Shown piece by piece: positions 27,302-36,478 of a stretch of DNA of 64,000 bases. A program made the translations under genes and the position numbers. How positions within the stretch are numbered: the first letter of the stretch is position 1; each line of letters starts with the position of its first letter. The stretch lies in the NCBI RefSeq assembly GCF_008369445.1, contig NZ_VTWH01000002.1:310001-374000 (forward strand). Direction: 5' to 3'. This DNA comes from Aureimonas fodinaquatilis (GTDB lineage: Bacteria > Pseudomonadota > Alphaproteobacteria > Rhizobiales > Rhizobiaceae). The notes beneath the pieces were generated by a model. It did no database searches. It saw nothing but the letters and a program-made list of their open reading frames with translations, and was not told the origin of the DNA.

Positions 27302-28284
27302 ACCGGGTTTTCCTGGCCAACCAGTTGTCGAAATTCTGAATAGTTCCTGATGTAGTCGCCTGCATCATAGGCATGCGATGCGGCAACCATCAGAACGCTG
27401 TCCGGGTCGAACTTGTACTGAACACCCCAGATCATCCGCGGCATGTACAAGCCCACAGTCTGGTCAACCAGCCGAACTTCACGCCGGCGGGTGCCATCGT
27501 CTACGACAATTGATACACCGCCATGCGCAGCGACCAGAAATTGCTGGCATTCATGGTGGGCGTGTTCCCCGCGAACATAATGGCTGGGAACTCCGTAAAC
27601 GAGGAAAATTCGGGCGGGCACAAATGGCAGCCCTTTTTCCATTTGCAACGGCGTAAGACTGCCGCGCATGTCGGTGAAATGCGACAGACGCTCCAGCCAG
27701 CAACCTGCCACTCCCAGGTCAAGGCGGCTGCCAATTGCGCTTCCCAAAGAGTTTGAACCTGATGAAAACTCTGCTGCAACGTCACCTTGTGGCAGAGTGG
27801 CGCTGTCATGATAGCCGATAATGACGGCAGGATTGCCGACCACCGTGCTGTAGGGTGGCACATCACGCGTTACCACTGCCCCGGCCCCGACCATAGCACC
27901 GCGCCCGATGCGCACCCCGGGAAGAATGGTTGCATTGGCGCCGATAGACGCGTCGTCCTCGACAATGGTTTGGAGAAACTTTGCAGGGTACCGTTTGGAG
28001 CGCGGGAACCTGTCATTGGTGAATGTGGCGTTCGGGCCGATAAAGACCCTGTTGCCAATGCGAAGTCCGTCCCAAAGCTGCACGCCACATTTGAGCGTGA
28101 CCTCATCGCCGATAACGACATCTGCCTCTACAAACACATTATCGCAGATATTGCAGTTTGCGCCGATGCGCGCGCCGGGCAGGACGTGAGCAAAGGCCCA
28201 GACGCGTGTACCCACACCAATATCCGTGCTTTCACACAATCCCTGCGGATGGACAAAATAACTGCTTGCGGTGCTCATATTCAT
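27298..28284 (-). CDS. WxcM-like fusion: left-handed beta-helix acetyltransferase plus sugar 3,4-ketoisomerase
   Basis: A 328-residue two-domain enzyme for 3-amino-3,6-dideoxyhexose synthesis. The N-terminal 155 residues are a hexapeptide-repeat acetyltransferase (IGANCNICDNVFVEADVVIGDEVTLK, GPNATFTNDRFPRS, GRGAMVGAGAVVTRDVPPYS, VVGNPAVIIGY). The C-terminal part, from about residue 190, is a cupin of the FdtA/QdtA type (GSLTPLQMEKGLPFVPARIF, RGEHAHHECQQFL, MPRMIWGVQYKF). The same domain order is known from WxcM of Xanthomonas. A DegT aminotransferase, the third enzyme needed, follows in the cluster. RmlA/RmlB are not in the window. Confidence 0.88.
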   Translation of the reverse strand: MNMSTASSYFVHPQGLCESTDIGVGTRVWAFAHVLPGARIGANCNICDNVFVEADVVIGDEVTLKCGVQLWDGLRIGNRVFIGPNATFTNDRFPRSKRYPAKFLQTIVEDDASIGANATILPGVRIGRGAMVGAGAVVTRDVPPYSTVVGNPAVIIGYHDSATLPQGDVAAEFSSGSNSLGSAIGSRLDLGVAGCWLERLSHFTDMRGSLTPLQMEKGLPFVPARIFLVYGVPSHYVRGEHAHHECQQFLVAAHGGVSIVVDDGTRRREVRLVDQTVGLYMPRMIWGVQYKFDPDSVLMVAASHAYDAGDYIRNYSEFRQLVGQENPV

Positions 28285-28301
28285 GGCCTGAAAATGGAAA
28301 A

Positions 28302-29300
28302 TCAGATCTGGTGGAAAATGCTTTTTTCGCGTTTGGCGAATGCATCAAACTCGACGACGCGGCTGACAATGCGCAGTGGCCGCCGCTTTGTGTTTTCGAA
28401 AGTTCGCCACAGGTAAGTGCCAACAATGCCTTGCGAGACGAGCATGGCAGATGCGGTGAATGTGATGAGAACCGAAAGCGTGGCAAAGCCGGGTTCTGAT
28501 ATGAACCCTGCAACGCGCAGAACCGCTATCGCCAAACCAAGGGTGGCACTTGCCGCGCACCCGAAAATGCCCAGCCACAGCACCAGTATTATGGGCAGGT
28601 CGGAAAACGAAAAGATGCTGTCCATCATGTAACGGACACGGCGCATGAAGTTCCACGCGCTGGTGCCCTTCAGCCGCTTCTGGCGTTCATATGGTATGAA
28701 TTTGCGGCGAAACCCTATCCAGAAAAGCTGCGCGATCAATGAGCTGTTCGGCTCGCTGATACTTAAAACTGCATCCACGGCTGCGCGGTTGCATGCGAAT
28801 ATATCAACGCCGCCTTTCGGCACATCCTTGATGACAAGCTTTCGATAAAGCCACCAGAATGTGTTGGACAATGCATCCCGTAAGAATGCGTCGCTGCGCC
28901 CGGCGCGCTGGCCAAACACGATATCGGCCTTATCGCTTTCCAGCAGATGAAAAAAATTCTCGATGAGGGCTGGTGGCTCTTGCAAGTCTGCGGCCATGAC
29001 GGCCACCACATCGCCGCTTGCCAGCTCCATGCCTGTACGAATTGCGGTGAAAGAACCAAAGTTGCGACTGTGAAATGCTATTTTGGATGCGAACGGCATC
29101 CGGTCGCGCGCTTCAATCAGCAACTCGCCCGAACGATCCGGAGAACCGTCCACCACAAATATCACTTCCATGCCACCCACCCGGTGGTGAAGCTCGGACA
29201 GCGCAGCAATCAGGTCACTGATGTTTTCTTCATTGCCATAAACGGGAATAACCAGCGAGCGTCGATCCGAAGGGCGGTCATTTTGTTTTGCGTTCAACAT
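28302..29300 (-). CDS. gtrB: GtrB/DPM1-type polyisoprenyl-phosphate glycosyltransferase
   Basis: A 332-residue GT2 enzyme that moves a sugar from a nucleotide donor to undecaprenyl phosphate. The catalytic domain shows LVIPVYGNEENI, FVVDGSPDRS, SRNFGSFTAI, MAADLQEPPALI and, later, KRLKGTSAWNF. Two C-terminal transmembrane helices follow (IILVLWLGIFGCAASATLGL and FATLSVLITFTASAMLVSQG), as in GtrB and ArnC. It works with GtrA, two genes on, to put a modifying sugar on a periplasmic acceptor. It is spaced 17 bp from the WxcM-like gene and nine bases from the aminotransferase. Confidence 0.9.
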   Translation of the reverse strand: MLNAKQNDRPSDRRSLVIPVYGNEENISDLIAALSELHHRVGGMEVIFVVDGSPDRSGELLIEARDRMPFASKIAFHSRNFGSFTAIRTGMELASGDVVAVMAADLQEPPALIENFFHLLESDKADIVFGQRAGRSDAFLRDALSNTFWWLYRKLVIKDVPKGGVDIFACNRAAVDAVLSISEPNSSLIAQLFWIGFRRKFIPYERQKRLKGTSAWNFMRRVRYMMDSIFSFSDLPIILVLWLGIFGCAASATLGLAIAVLRVAGFISEPGFATLSVLITFTASAMLVSQGIVGTYLWRTFENTKRRPLRIVSRVVEFDAFAKREKSIFHQI

Positions 29301-29309
29301 TGCACGGCC

Positions 29310-30429
29310 CTACTTCTTCCAGGATGCCAGTGCCTGGCAGACAGTTTCCACCTCGGCATCTGTCATGCCTGGAAAGCACGGGATGGTCAGAAGCCGGGAA
29401 ACGCTGGATTCCGCCACTGGCAACCCACCGGGGGCCACGCGGTGCAGTTGCGCAATCCAACCTGTCTGATGGCAGTCAAGAATGGGATAGTGAACTTCCG
29501 TCGCAATGCTGTGCGCCTTGAGGTGGCTGCGCAAATCATCGCGATTATCACACAGAAGAACCGCAAGATGCGCCACAGAGCCGTTCGGGCTGCGCACAAC
29601 CGTTATTCCTTCGCCGGACGCTGATGCGTATCGGTCAAGAATTGCCACGCGCCTGGCGTTCGCCGTCTCAAGCTGTTGCAGTTGCACGAGAAGAATTGCC
29701 GCCTGAACCTCGTCAAGCCGAGAATTGCGCCCGCCGGGCCGTGAAATATCGTATTTGGACGCCCAGCCATATTGGCGCAATGCATCACAGGCCTGTGCCA
29801 AATCCGGACTGTTGGTGGCGACAGCGCCACCGTCGCCAAATGCACCAAGATTTTTGGTTGGATAGAAGCTGAAAGTGGATATATCGCCGAGACTGCCGAC
29901 TTTTTGACCGCGCAGTTCCGCCCCGTGTGCCTGCGCACAATCTTCAAGGATCGGGACATGAGAAAATCCACGCGCATCCATGTCGATTCGCAGCGCTTCA
30001 ACATCAAAAACCCCGCCATACAGGTGGGTTATGTCAACAAATGCGGTGGCCTCTGTCAGCGCGGCCAGAACGGAAGCTGCTGAAACAAGCTGCGAACTGC
30101 GCTCAACATCCACATAGACCGGGATAAGACCGATCTGCCGCAAGGCAATGGACGAGTAGCCCCCCTGCATTTGGTGCAGTGATAACCTCCCGCCTCTCCT
30201 GCCCGCAGCGCTCTGCCAAAGCGCGCATGGCAATTTCCAGTGCGTCCGTGCCGTTGGCGACGCCAATGCAGTTCGTCACTCCGATATACTGCGCAAAAGC
30301 CGAGCAGAAATTGCGGTTCTGCTCTCCATTCAGCCACCAACCGGAGCGCACAGTGGTCAGAACGGCATGGTCGATCGCCTCAGCGTCCTGCTGATAGACT
30401 CTCTTCAAATCATTCAATGGAAGCGCCAT
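29310..30429 (-). pseudogene. DegT/DnrJ/EryC1 sugar aminotransferase with frameshift at a G6 run
   Basis: A PLP-dependent aminotransferase of the FdtB/QdtB type that would aminate the 3-keto sugar made by the WxcM-like enzyme. Start: ATG 30429 (GGAG five bases upstream, MALPLNDLKR). The first frame is normal to EVITAPNAGG, then reads into nonsense after six G (30160-30165 on the plus strand as six C). Removing one G restores GGYSSIALRQIGLIPVYVDV, and the rest is intact in the other frame: LEDCAQAHGAEL, the PLP lysine in SFYPTKNLGAFGDGGA, and a complete C-terminus. The rest is undamaged, so this is a recent mutation, a phase-variable tract or a sequencing error. Confidence 0.87.
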
Positions 30430-30780
30430 TGGAACTCCGTCTGTGCGCACAGCAATCTGCCCTAACGTTCCGAAGAACTTTAGATGCCTTATAATATAAA
30501 TGATAAATCTATCAAGCTGGATCGGCTATGGTCGCTTCTGCGCGACACGGGCGCGTGTAGGCTGCCCGAAGCGAACTCTGGCTTCAGGTGCGCTTTAACT
30601 TTGCGGCTGAACTGCGCCGCCTGGAGTTCAAAATCTTGAAAATTGCTGAAATATTTAGCTGGCTAACGCGATGTGGCGGGGCGTTTAGCGCCGACCTGAT
30701 CGGTTTTAATCGACAAACTCTGTCAGACGCCGAGGCGTTTTCGCATTCCAGCAAATGCGAAAACGCCACTTTCAGACCGG
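30430..30780. other. intergenic region at the end of the polysaccharide locus
   Basis: This 350-base gap should hold the promoter of the polysaccharide operon read leftward (A+T-rich 30480-30520) and, at its right end, the terminator of the CocE gene (30734-30767). No coding capacity with a start signal was seen. Confidence 0.45.
30734..30767 (-). terminator. hairpin terminator of the CocE gene
   Basis: GGCGTTTTCGCATT and AATGCGAAAACGCC form a perfect 14-base stem with a six-base loop, 13 bases beyond the stop codon of the minus-strand CocE gene. Its position, stem strength and internal A/T tracts support termination. Confidence 0.75.
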
Positions 30781-32520
30781 TCAGGCTTTGGGAATGACTG
30801 GCAGAAGAATATATGGAAGCTCGGCACCATCGAAGTGAACGGTGTTTCTGGTGTCGAACAGCGCAGGCGGACGATCATCGGGATCGTCGTGAATAAAGGG
30901 CCCACAGCCTGTCATCGGCCGCTTCATGTTGGAAAGCACCGCTGGCGCCCCAGGTTTTTCGTAATCTCGCCCACGAATGTTGAGTGCAAAGCGGTATCCC
31001 TTTGGAACCACAACACTGGTGGGCAGGATTTCCACATCGAGAGACACAGGCTCGCCCGGAGTCAGCATCCATTGTTCATCATGGTTGTGATAGGGGCGAT
31101 ACGGAGTGGATTTTTCCGCATCCAGCTTGCGATGCGAGGCACGCAACCATCCCTGCCCGACCGGTGTGTTCGGATCGAGTGCGCCATAGAAGTGCACTTC
31201 CTTTCCCTGCGGATCAAACACCTGCAAGACCAGAAACACGTCGGCGTCCGCAGTCTGTGATGACAGATTGAGCCTGACGGCTGACGGACCGGTGATTTCC
31301 ATATCCTCGGTCAGAGGCTCGCTGAAGAATGTCAGCCCGTTGCCCATTGTTTCGTAGGACATATTCGAAGCTTGAGTTGGCGCTTCGGTTGCCAGACTCA
31401 TCGTGTCCGGATGGAGGTAGTATCGCGTCCATTGGGTTCGGGCCAGCGGCCACTCATGCTCGCCACGTCCGGCAAATCGGACTTCGCCCGGACGGCGGAT
31501 CTGGAGTTGAACCTTGGGCTGATTTTCCCAGCCATTCTGCTCGCCCTTCAGGAAATAGCCAAAGAAGCGCTTTTGCAATGCCACGCCGTAATCGGTGTAA
31601 AACTCTGCCCAGTGCGCGCCGCCATGCATTTCAAGCCATTTCTGTTCGGACGCTGCCTGCAAAAATCCTTCAATATTTCCGCGCAAATGCAAGCCCTGTC
31701 CGCCCCAATTGCCTGCACTCAGCAACGGCACGGTAATCTTGCTCAAATCACCGGAAAGGTTCTTGTAATAGTCGCCGTCAAGATTGTTGCGCAGCAGGTC
31801 GTTGGGCATGTCAGCCCGGTTGCGCTCAAGCTCATCCTCGGCCAGCGTTTCCGGACCGCAAACCAGTTCTCCGGTTACCGGGCTGCGCGGCCCACGGTCA
31901 CCCACGCCGTGTTGAACGGTTTTGACCTGCATTTCCTGCCAGTTCTTGCGAAAAACTGACAAAATGCCGCCGTGATGGGTTGCATCGCGGTAGTTATCCG
32001 CAAACCCCTCCCAAACGCAGATTGCCGCCAGCGATGCTGGCTGGCGGGCCGCTACCCGCCATTGGTTGGCCGCATAATAGGAAATGCCGCTCATGCCAAC
32101 CTTGCCATTGCACCACGGCAAGCGTGCAACCTGCTCGATGCACTCGCAAATATCGTCGGTTTCCTGCGGGCTGTGAACGGACAAAAACCCCTGGGAACGC
32201 CCGGCGCCACGGCTGTCAAAGCGAATAATGGCATAGCCATCCGGCACCCATTTTTCTGGGTCAGCCGTTTCCCAGTTGGCATATTTGTTGGACGTTCCTT
32301 CCAACGCATCGGAATAGTCCTGTGCCATGATTTCCCAGGCGGTTTTGTAGCCTTCCTGAAATGCCAGTCCCTTGCCATATGGCCCGTAGCTGATCAGCGC
32401 CGGATATTGGCCATCTTCTATGGGGCGGAAAATGTCGGCGCGAATAACGATGCCGTCCGGCATGGTGAACGGGGCATCCCATTCAATGATCATCCCATCG
32501 CGGGTTTCAGTTTTGTGCAT
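30781..32520 (-). CDS. CocE/NonD family alpha/beta hydrolase
   Basis: A 579-residue serine hydrolase of the cocaine-esterase / X-Pro dipeptidyl-peptidase family, which cleaves esters or amides. The alpha/beta core has the N-terminal strand region MPDGIVIRADIFRP, the oxyanion YGPYGKG, and RFDSRGAGRSQGF, then the nucleophile elbow VGMSGISYYAANQW. The His of the triad is probably in MHGGAHWAEF. The C-terminal jelly-roll domain starts about residue 340 and contains FFSEPLTEDMEITGPSAVRL. No signal peptide is seen. It is 24 bp behind an ornithine-cyclodeaminase-family gene and ends at a strong hairpin, so it is the last gene of the operon. ATG 32520 has GGAG upstream. Confidence 0.9.
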   Translation of the reverse strand: MHKTETRDGMIIEWDAPFTMPDGIVIRADIFRPIEDGQYPALISYGPYGKGLAFQEGYKTAWEIMAQDYSDALEGTSNKYANWETADPEKWVPDGYAIIRFDSRGAGRSQGFLSVHSPQETDDICECIEQVARLPWCNGKVGMSGISYYAANQWRVAARQPASLAAICVWEGFADNYRDATHHGGILSVFRKNWQEMQVKTVQHGVGDRGPRSPVTGELVCGPETLAEDELERNRADMPNDLLRNNLDGDYYKNLSGDLSKITVPLLSAGNWGGQGLHLRGNIEGFLQAASEQKWLEMHGGAHWAEFYTDYGVALQKRFFGYFLKGEQNGWENQPKVQLQIRRPGEVRFAGRGEHEWPLARTQWTRYYLHPDTMSLATEAPTQASNMSYETMGNGLTFFSEPLTEDMEITGPSAVRLNLSSQTADADVFLVLQVFDPQGKEVHFYGALDPNTPVGQGWLRASHRKLDAEKSTPYRPYHNHDEQWMLTPGEPVSLDVEILPTSVVVPKGYRFALNIRGRDYEKPGAPAVLSNMKRPMTGCGPFIHDDPDDRPPALFDTRNTVHFDGAELPYILLPVIPKA

Positions 32521-32544
32521 GCTATAACTCCGAAAGATTGGGAT

Positions 32545-33492
32545 TCAGGTGTTTGCCAAAGCGCGCTGGTAGAGAACTGACGCAAGGGCCACATCCTCCA
32601 TGGCAACGCCCAGAGATTTGAAAATGCTGATGTCTTGCTGGCTTTGCCGTCCGGGTTTCCCGGCACAAAGCTCATCCAGCGTCAGAACGGATGCCCAGTT
32701 CATCGCTCCCTGACGATCCACCGCCAGAAACTCTGCGGCTTCCATTCGAGCCTGTTCCACATCATCTGTGGCCAACGTGGCTGCTCGCTGAACCAGCCCG
32801 GTTTCCAGTTCCTGGCGGGCAGAGGTATTTGCGCCTGCGGCATTGATATGAGTGCCAGCCTGCACCCAGCCAGACTGGCAGACAGGCGTGGCCGAGGTGG
32901 TGATGGTTGCAACAATGTCTGCGCTTTCCACAGCTTCCCGTGCCGTGCTGACCGCCATTGCCGCAACGCCGAGTTCAGCCTGAACCCGCTCTGCCAGTTC
33001 AACGGCGCGAGCGCTTGTGCGTCCGAAGATTCTGACACTGTTCAGTTGCCGCACACCTGCAACGGCCGCAACCTGCCAGAATGCCTGTTTGCCTGTTCCA
33101 ATCAGCGCCATTTCAGTGGCATCCTGCCGGGCCATATATTTGGCCGCCAGACCAGAGGCCGCCCCAGTGCGCAACTGGCTCATATAGTTTGCCTCAATCA
33201 CGGCCAGCAGGTCACCGCGTTCGACCGAGTAAAGCAGCACGTGATAGCCGCCATTGCCGCCCGAGCGGTAATAGGCCTTCAGGCCAAACACATCCCGAGC
33301 CGGGGCCTTGGCCGCCATGACATTGAAAAAGCCGTCTGGAAGCAGTGCGCGCTGGCGTGGCAGATTGGCCTTGTCCTGCGGTTTTTCACCGCACGGCAGC
33401 GCAAAAAAATCTTCCAGCGCGGCAAGTGCATCCGCCATGTTCAGGAGCGATCGAACCTGATTTTCGGCAATGAACAGCGGGGGAACAGACAA
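32545..33492 (-). CDS. ornithine cyclodeaminase / mu-crystallin family enzyme
   Basis: A 315-residue NAD(P)-binding enzyme related to ornithine cyclodeaminase, alanine dehydrogenase of archaea and ketimine reductases. It has the family features ANYMSQLRTGAASGLAAKYMAR and ALIGTGKQAFWQVAAVAG, and INAAGANTSARQELE in the catalytic loop. The GGDCPGKTE of the arginase-linked paralog (16938-17993) is replaced here, so ornithine is an unlikely substrate. Reduction of a cyclic or N-substituted imine, or deamination of another amino acid, fits better. It starts at a TTG (33492) with GAGAGG upstream and precedes the CocE hydrolase in the same operon, after a hairpin that separates it from the transporter genes. 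Confidence 0.85.
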   Translation of the reverse strand: MSVPPLFIAENQVRSLLNMADALAALEDFFALPCGEKPQDKANLPRQRALLPDGFFNVMAAKAPARDVFGLKAYYRSGGNGGYHVLLYSVERGDLLAVIEANYMSQLRTGAASGLAAKYMARQDATEMALIGTGKQAFWQVAAVAGVRQLNSVRIFGRTSARAVELAERVQAELGVAAMAVSTAREAVESADIVATITTSATPVCQSGWVQAGTHINAAGANTSARQELETGLVQRAATLATDDVEQARMEAAEFLAVDRQGAMNWASVLTLDELCAGKPGRQSQQDISIFKSLGVAMEDVALASVLYQRALANT

Positions 33493-33530
33493 GATGCCTC
33501 TCCGTCAGATGGTCAGAAATAGGTGTGATA

Positions 33531-33561
33531 GGCGCAGCATTGACCTGGTCAATGCTGCGCC
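33531..33561 (-). terminator. 14-base hairpin after the substrate-binding protein gene
   Basis: GGCGCAGCATTGAC and GTCAATGCTGCGCC pair perfectly around a three-base loop, ten bases beyond the stop of the binding-protein gene. It may terminate, or only reduce, transcription into the downstream OCD-like and CocE genes. Confidence 0.72.
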
Positions 33562-33570
33562 GGATGTCAG

Positions 33571-34668
33571 CTAAAGCTGCAATTCATTGGATTCCCGGAT
33601 GACTTCCTCGCGGTCGAAATCGTTGATTTCATCCAGAAGATCGGTGGTGGAGACGCCGGACACATCGGAAATTTTGTCCGCAAGCCCGGTAAATGCCACC
33701 ATGGCTTGCCATTGTTCTTCCGAATGAGCGCCAAAGCGTTGATCCGGCTGGCCTTCCCTTGGCATCCACTTGTCGGCACGGGCGTTCAGAATAACCATTG
33801 CATCTCGCATGGCTTCTTCTTCACTCACACCGCGAGGCTTGGACTCCGGATAAACTTCCCAGTGAAGGGCCACTGCCTTTTCGAGGTCGTTGTAGGCAAA
33901 CACGGTAGACTTGGCCATTGCCCTGAAAAAGCGCACCATCGTGTCGCGCTGATCTTCGAGGCTGGATTTGCGAATGGCATATGAATTGCCGAAAAGCTGG
34001 CTCATGCCTTCCGTGTTGGGCAGATGCCGCAGCGGAAACCCGGCAATTTCCATACGGGAGAAACCGCCGTCCCAATAGGCCATTGCGTCAACACTGCCAT
34101 TGTAAACGGCCTCACCAGCCGGGCCGCCCTCTCCTACGGGAATCCACTCGACGTCCACATCGGGGTTGATGCCAATTTCCTCAAGCATGGCGCGCGCGCC
34201 GAAATAGCCTGTGTCACCCTGATTGCGGATGCCTATTTTCTTGCCGCGCAACTCGGAAAGCTCTTTGATCTCGCTATCGTCCTTGACGGCAACCGACCAG
34301 TGCGGCTCGCGCAGCCAGCAATAGGGAAAAATCACATCCAGATCCGGATTGCCCGCGAAGGCGTTCAGAAACGCCACAGGTGAAATTGCCGAAGTGTCGG
34401 AATTGCCACTGGCAACTGCCTGCAATGTCTGACCTGCACCGGACATATTGATGATGTCGAGAGCAACACCCTCACGCTCGTAATAGTTGACGCGCGGGTT
34501 CTGCCCAACTGTCATGAACACAAGCTGCGCGTCGATGACGCCGGATGCGTTGCCAAGGCTGACAGTTGCCGTGTTCTGGGCAAACACCAACCGCGTTGGC
34601 ATCAGGGAAAAGCCACCAGCGGCACCCATGGCGGTCACAAAACTTCTGCGATTCAGTTTCAAAGTCAT
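33571..34668 (-). CDS. NMT1/TauA-type ABC substrate-binding protein
   Basis: A 365-residue periplasmic binding protein for a sulfonate-, nitrate- or thiamine-precursor-like class of ligand. It has an N-terminal twin-arginine-like signal (LNRRSFVTAMGAAGG), then the family pattern NASGVIDAQLVFMTVGQNP, SGAGQTLQAVASGNSDTSAIS, KKIGIRNQGDTGYFGARAML and VYNGSVDAMAYWDGGF. The ATG at 34668 lies only one base after GGAGG, so a TTG two codons later (34662, six-base spacing) may be the real start. It is third in the order ATPase, permease, binding protein. The true ligand is unknown. Downstream OCD-like and CocE enzymes suggest a nitrogen-containing ester or amide. Confidence 0.85.
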   Translation of the reverse strand: MTLKLNRRSFVTAMGAAGGFSLMPTRLVFAQNTATVSLGNASGVIDAQLVFMTVGQNPRVNYYEREGVALDIINMSGAGQTLQAVASGNSDTSAISPVAFLNAFAGNPDLDVIFPYCWLREPHWSVAVKDDSEIKELSELRGKKIGIRNQGDTGYFGARAMLEEIGINPDVDVEWIPVGEGGPAGEAVYNGSVDAMAYWDGGFSRMEIAGFPLRHLPNTEGMSQLFGNSYAIRKSSLEDQRDTMVRFFRAMAKSTVFAYNDLEKAVALHWEVYPESKPRGVSEEEAMRDAMVILNARADKWMPREGQPDQRFGAHSEEQWQAMVAFTGLADKISDVSGVSTTDLLDEINDFDREEVIRESNELQL

Positions 34669-34729
34669 TCCTCCACAAGGGGAGCAGCCCGCTTTTTTAA
34701 TCCGCGATAACCGCCCTGATTTTTGTTGA

Positions 34730-35593
34730 TCAACTTCCAACTGTCTGCTGGCCACTGCTTGTCCAGAAAAGCAGGCGCTTTGATACAAAGCGAAGAGAGC
34801 CATGCAAAAGCAGGCCGATCAGTGCCAGAATAATGAAAATCGAGAATGTTCCTGCCGTGTCCATCTGGGCGTTCATGGCCAGGATGAGTGTGCCAAGACC
34901 GCGCTGCGCACCAACAAATTCCCCGACAATCGCGCCAACGACGGAAAACACCGCCGCCATTTCAAGACCGGCAAAAATATATGGCAAGGCGCTGGGCAGC
35001 CGGGCTTTCCAGAAAATCTGCCAGCGGTTGGCGCCAATGGCGCGCATGAGCTCCAGCCTCTCCGGTTCAACCGAACGAAATCCGGCCATGCTTGTCACCA
35101 GCAACGGAAAGAAGGTCAGAAGGCAGATGATGACAACTTTGGAAGAAAGGCCAAAACCGAACCACAGAACGATGATGGGCGCCAATGCGATCTTGGGCAG
35201 GCTTTGAATGCCGACAAGATATAGCCTGAGCGTGGCTTCCAGAATTCGGAACTGCGAAATGATTGTTCCCAGCATCAGGCCAATGCTGCTGCCGATAACA
35301 AAGCCCAACAGAACCTCTGTTACCGTAACCCCGGTGTGCAGCCAGTAACCGGCGCGTGAATTGAATGGCTCATTCAGTCCGCTCCACAGGGCACGCATGA
35401 TATCACTGGGCGACGGCAGAATGTATTTGGGCGTTTCCAGCCAGACCACCCCATATTCCCAGGCGGTGATGATGATCACGAGCAACAGGGGCGCAAGCAC
35501 ATATTCAGGGTGTGTGCGCATAAGAATGCGAAAGCGCGACGGTCCTTTGCGCGGAGCTTCCACAACTGCCGTTTCTGTCGGAACTGCGGTCAT
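34730..35593 (-). CDS. TauC/SsuC-type ABC permease
   Basis: A 287-residue permease with six transmembrane segments and the BPD_transp_1 coupling loop EPERLELMRAIGANRWQIFWKARLPSALPYIFAGLEMA. It opens with a basic cytosolic tail (VEAPRKGPSRFRILM). The start overlaps the end of the ATPase gene by four bases. It should form the channel of a binding-protein-dependent importer with the genes on either side. Confidence 0.92.
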   Translation of the reverse strand: MTAVPTETAVVEAPRKGPSRFRILMRTHPEYVLAPLLLVIIITAWEYGVVWLETPKYILPSPSDIMRALWSGLNEPFNSRAGYWLHTGVTVTEVLLGFVIGSSIGLMLGTIISQFRILEATLRLYLVGIQSLPKIALAPIIVLWFGFGLSSKVVIICLLTFFPLLVTSMAGFRSVEPERLELMRAIGANRWQIFWKARLPSALPYIFAGLEMAAVFSVVGAIVGEFVGAQRGLGTLILAMNAQMDTAGTFSIFIILALIGLLLHGSLRFVSKRLLFWTSSGQQTVGS

Positions 35594-36456
35594 GATATTC
35601 CCTCGCCCGATATTGCGCTGTCGTCGGCATTGCCCATTCGGTAAAACAGCTTGCGGATATGGCTTGTCTGGCGCCCGAATTCGGGTTCACCCATAACGTC
35701 CAGACCACGCGGACGCGGTGTCGTTACCTCGATAATTTCCGAAATGCGGCCCGGCCGCGGTGACATGACAACCACCCGATCACCCAGAAACACCGCCTCT
35801 GGGATTGAATGGGTGATGAGAATGATGGTCTTGCCACTTTCCCGCCAGATGCGCTGCACATCCAGGTTCATCTGCTCACGGGTCATGGCATCCAGCGCAC
35901 CAAACGGCTCGTCCATCAGCAATATGGAAGGGTCGCAAACCAGCGACCGGGTGATGGCCGCGCGCTGCTGCATGCCGCCGCTGAGCTCTGCCGGATACTT
36001 GCCTTCAAACCCGGCCAGCCCAACCATTTTCAACAAATCGATTGCGCGCGAGCGGGCCGCTTTCATCGGGCGTCCCTGCACTTCTGCAGGCAACAGCACA
36101 TTGTCGAGAATGGTGCGCCATGGAAACAGAATGGCGTTTTGAAACACCATGCCAATGTCGCGCCGGGGCGCCGCAACCGGTTGCCCGGCAACGCTGACGT
36201 TTCCGCGTGTTGCGGGCGTCAACCCCGCCAGAATTTTCAGAAGGGTGCTTTTGCCGCAACCGCTGGGGCCGACAATTGTCACAAACTCGCCTTCCGAAAC
36301 CGAAAGGTTGATGTCTGACAAAGCGTTGATCCGCTCGTCGCGCACGGTGGTGAAAATCTTGTCGAGCTTTTCGATATGAATCATCGGCTCCCCCCGCTTT
36401 TCAGCGGCGAGACGTGAATCCTGAGGCTCGAGCAACGTTGCCGTTGTTCGCTGCAC
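35590..36456 (-). CDS. TauB/SsuB-type ABC ATPase
   Basis: A 288-residue ATPase with Walker A VGPSGCGKST, Q-loop MVFQNAILFPW, signature LSGGMQQRAAI, Walker B ILLMDEPFGALD and switch THSIPEAV. It energises the importer formed with the two following genes. GTG 36456 was chosen because GGGAGGAATACA lies directly before it, giving a 24-residue extension. The ATG at 36384 (MIHIEKL, also preceded by GGGGGAG) is a real alternative and begins the domain. A candidate LysR box is 23 bases upstream. Confidence 0.9.
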   Translation of the reverse strand: MQRTTATLLEPQDSRLAAEKRGEPMIHIEKLDKIFTTVRDERINALSDINLSVSEGEFVTIVGPSGCGKSTLLKILAGLTPATRGNVSVAGQPVAAPRRDIGMVFQNAILFPWRTILDNVLLPAEVQGRPMKAARSRAIDLLKMVGLAGFEGKYPAELSGGMQQRAAITRSLVCDPSILLMDEPFGALDAMTREQMNLDVQRIWRESGKTIILITHSIPEAVFLGDRVVVMSPRPGRISEIIEVTTPRPRGLDVMGEPEFGRQTSHIRKLFYRMGNADDSAISGEGIS

Positions 36457-36478
36457 TGTATTCCTCCCGTTGCACGAG

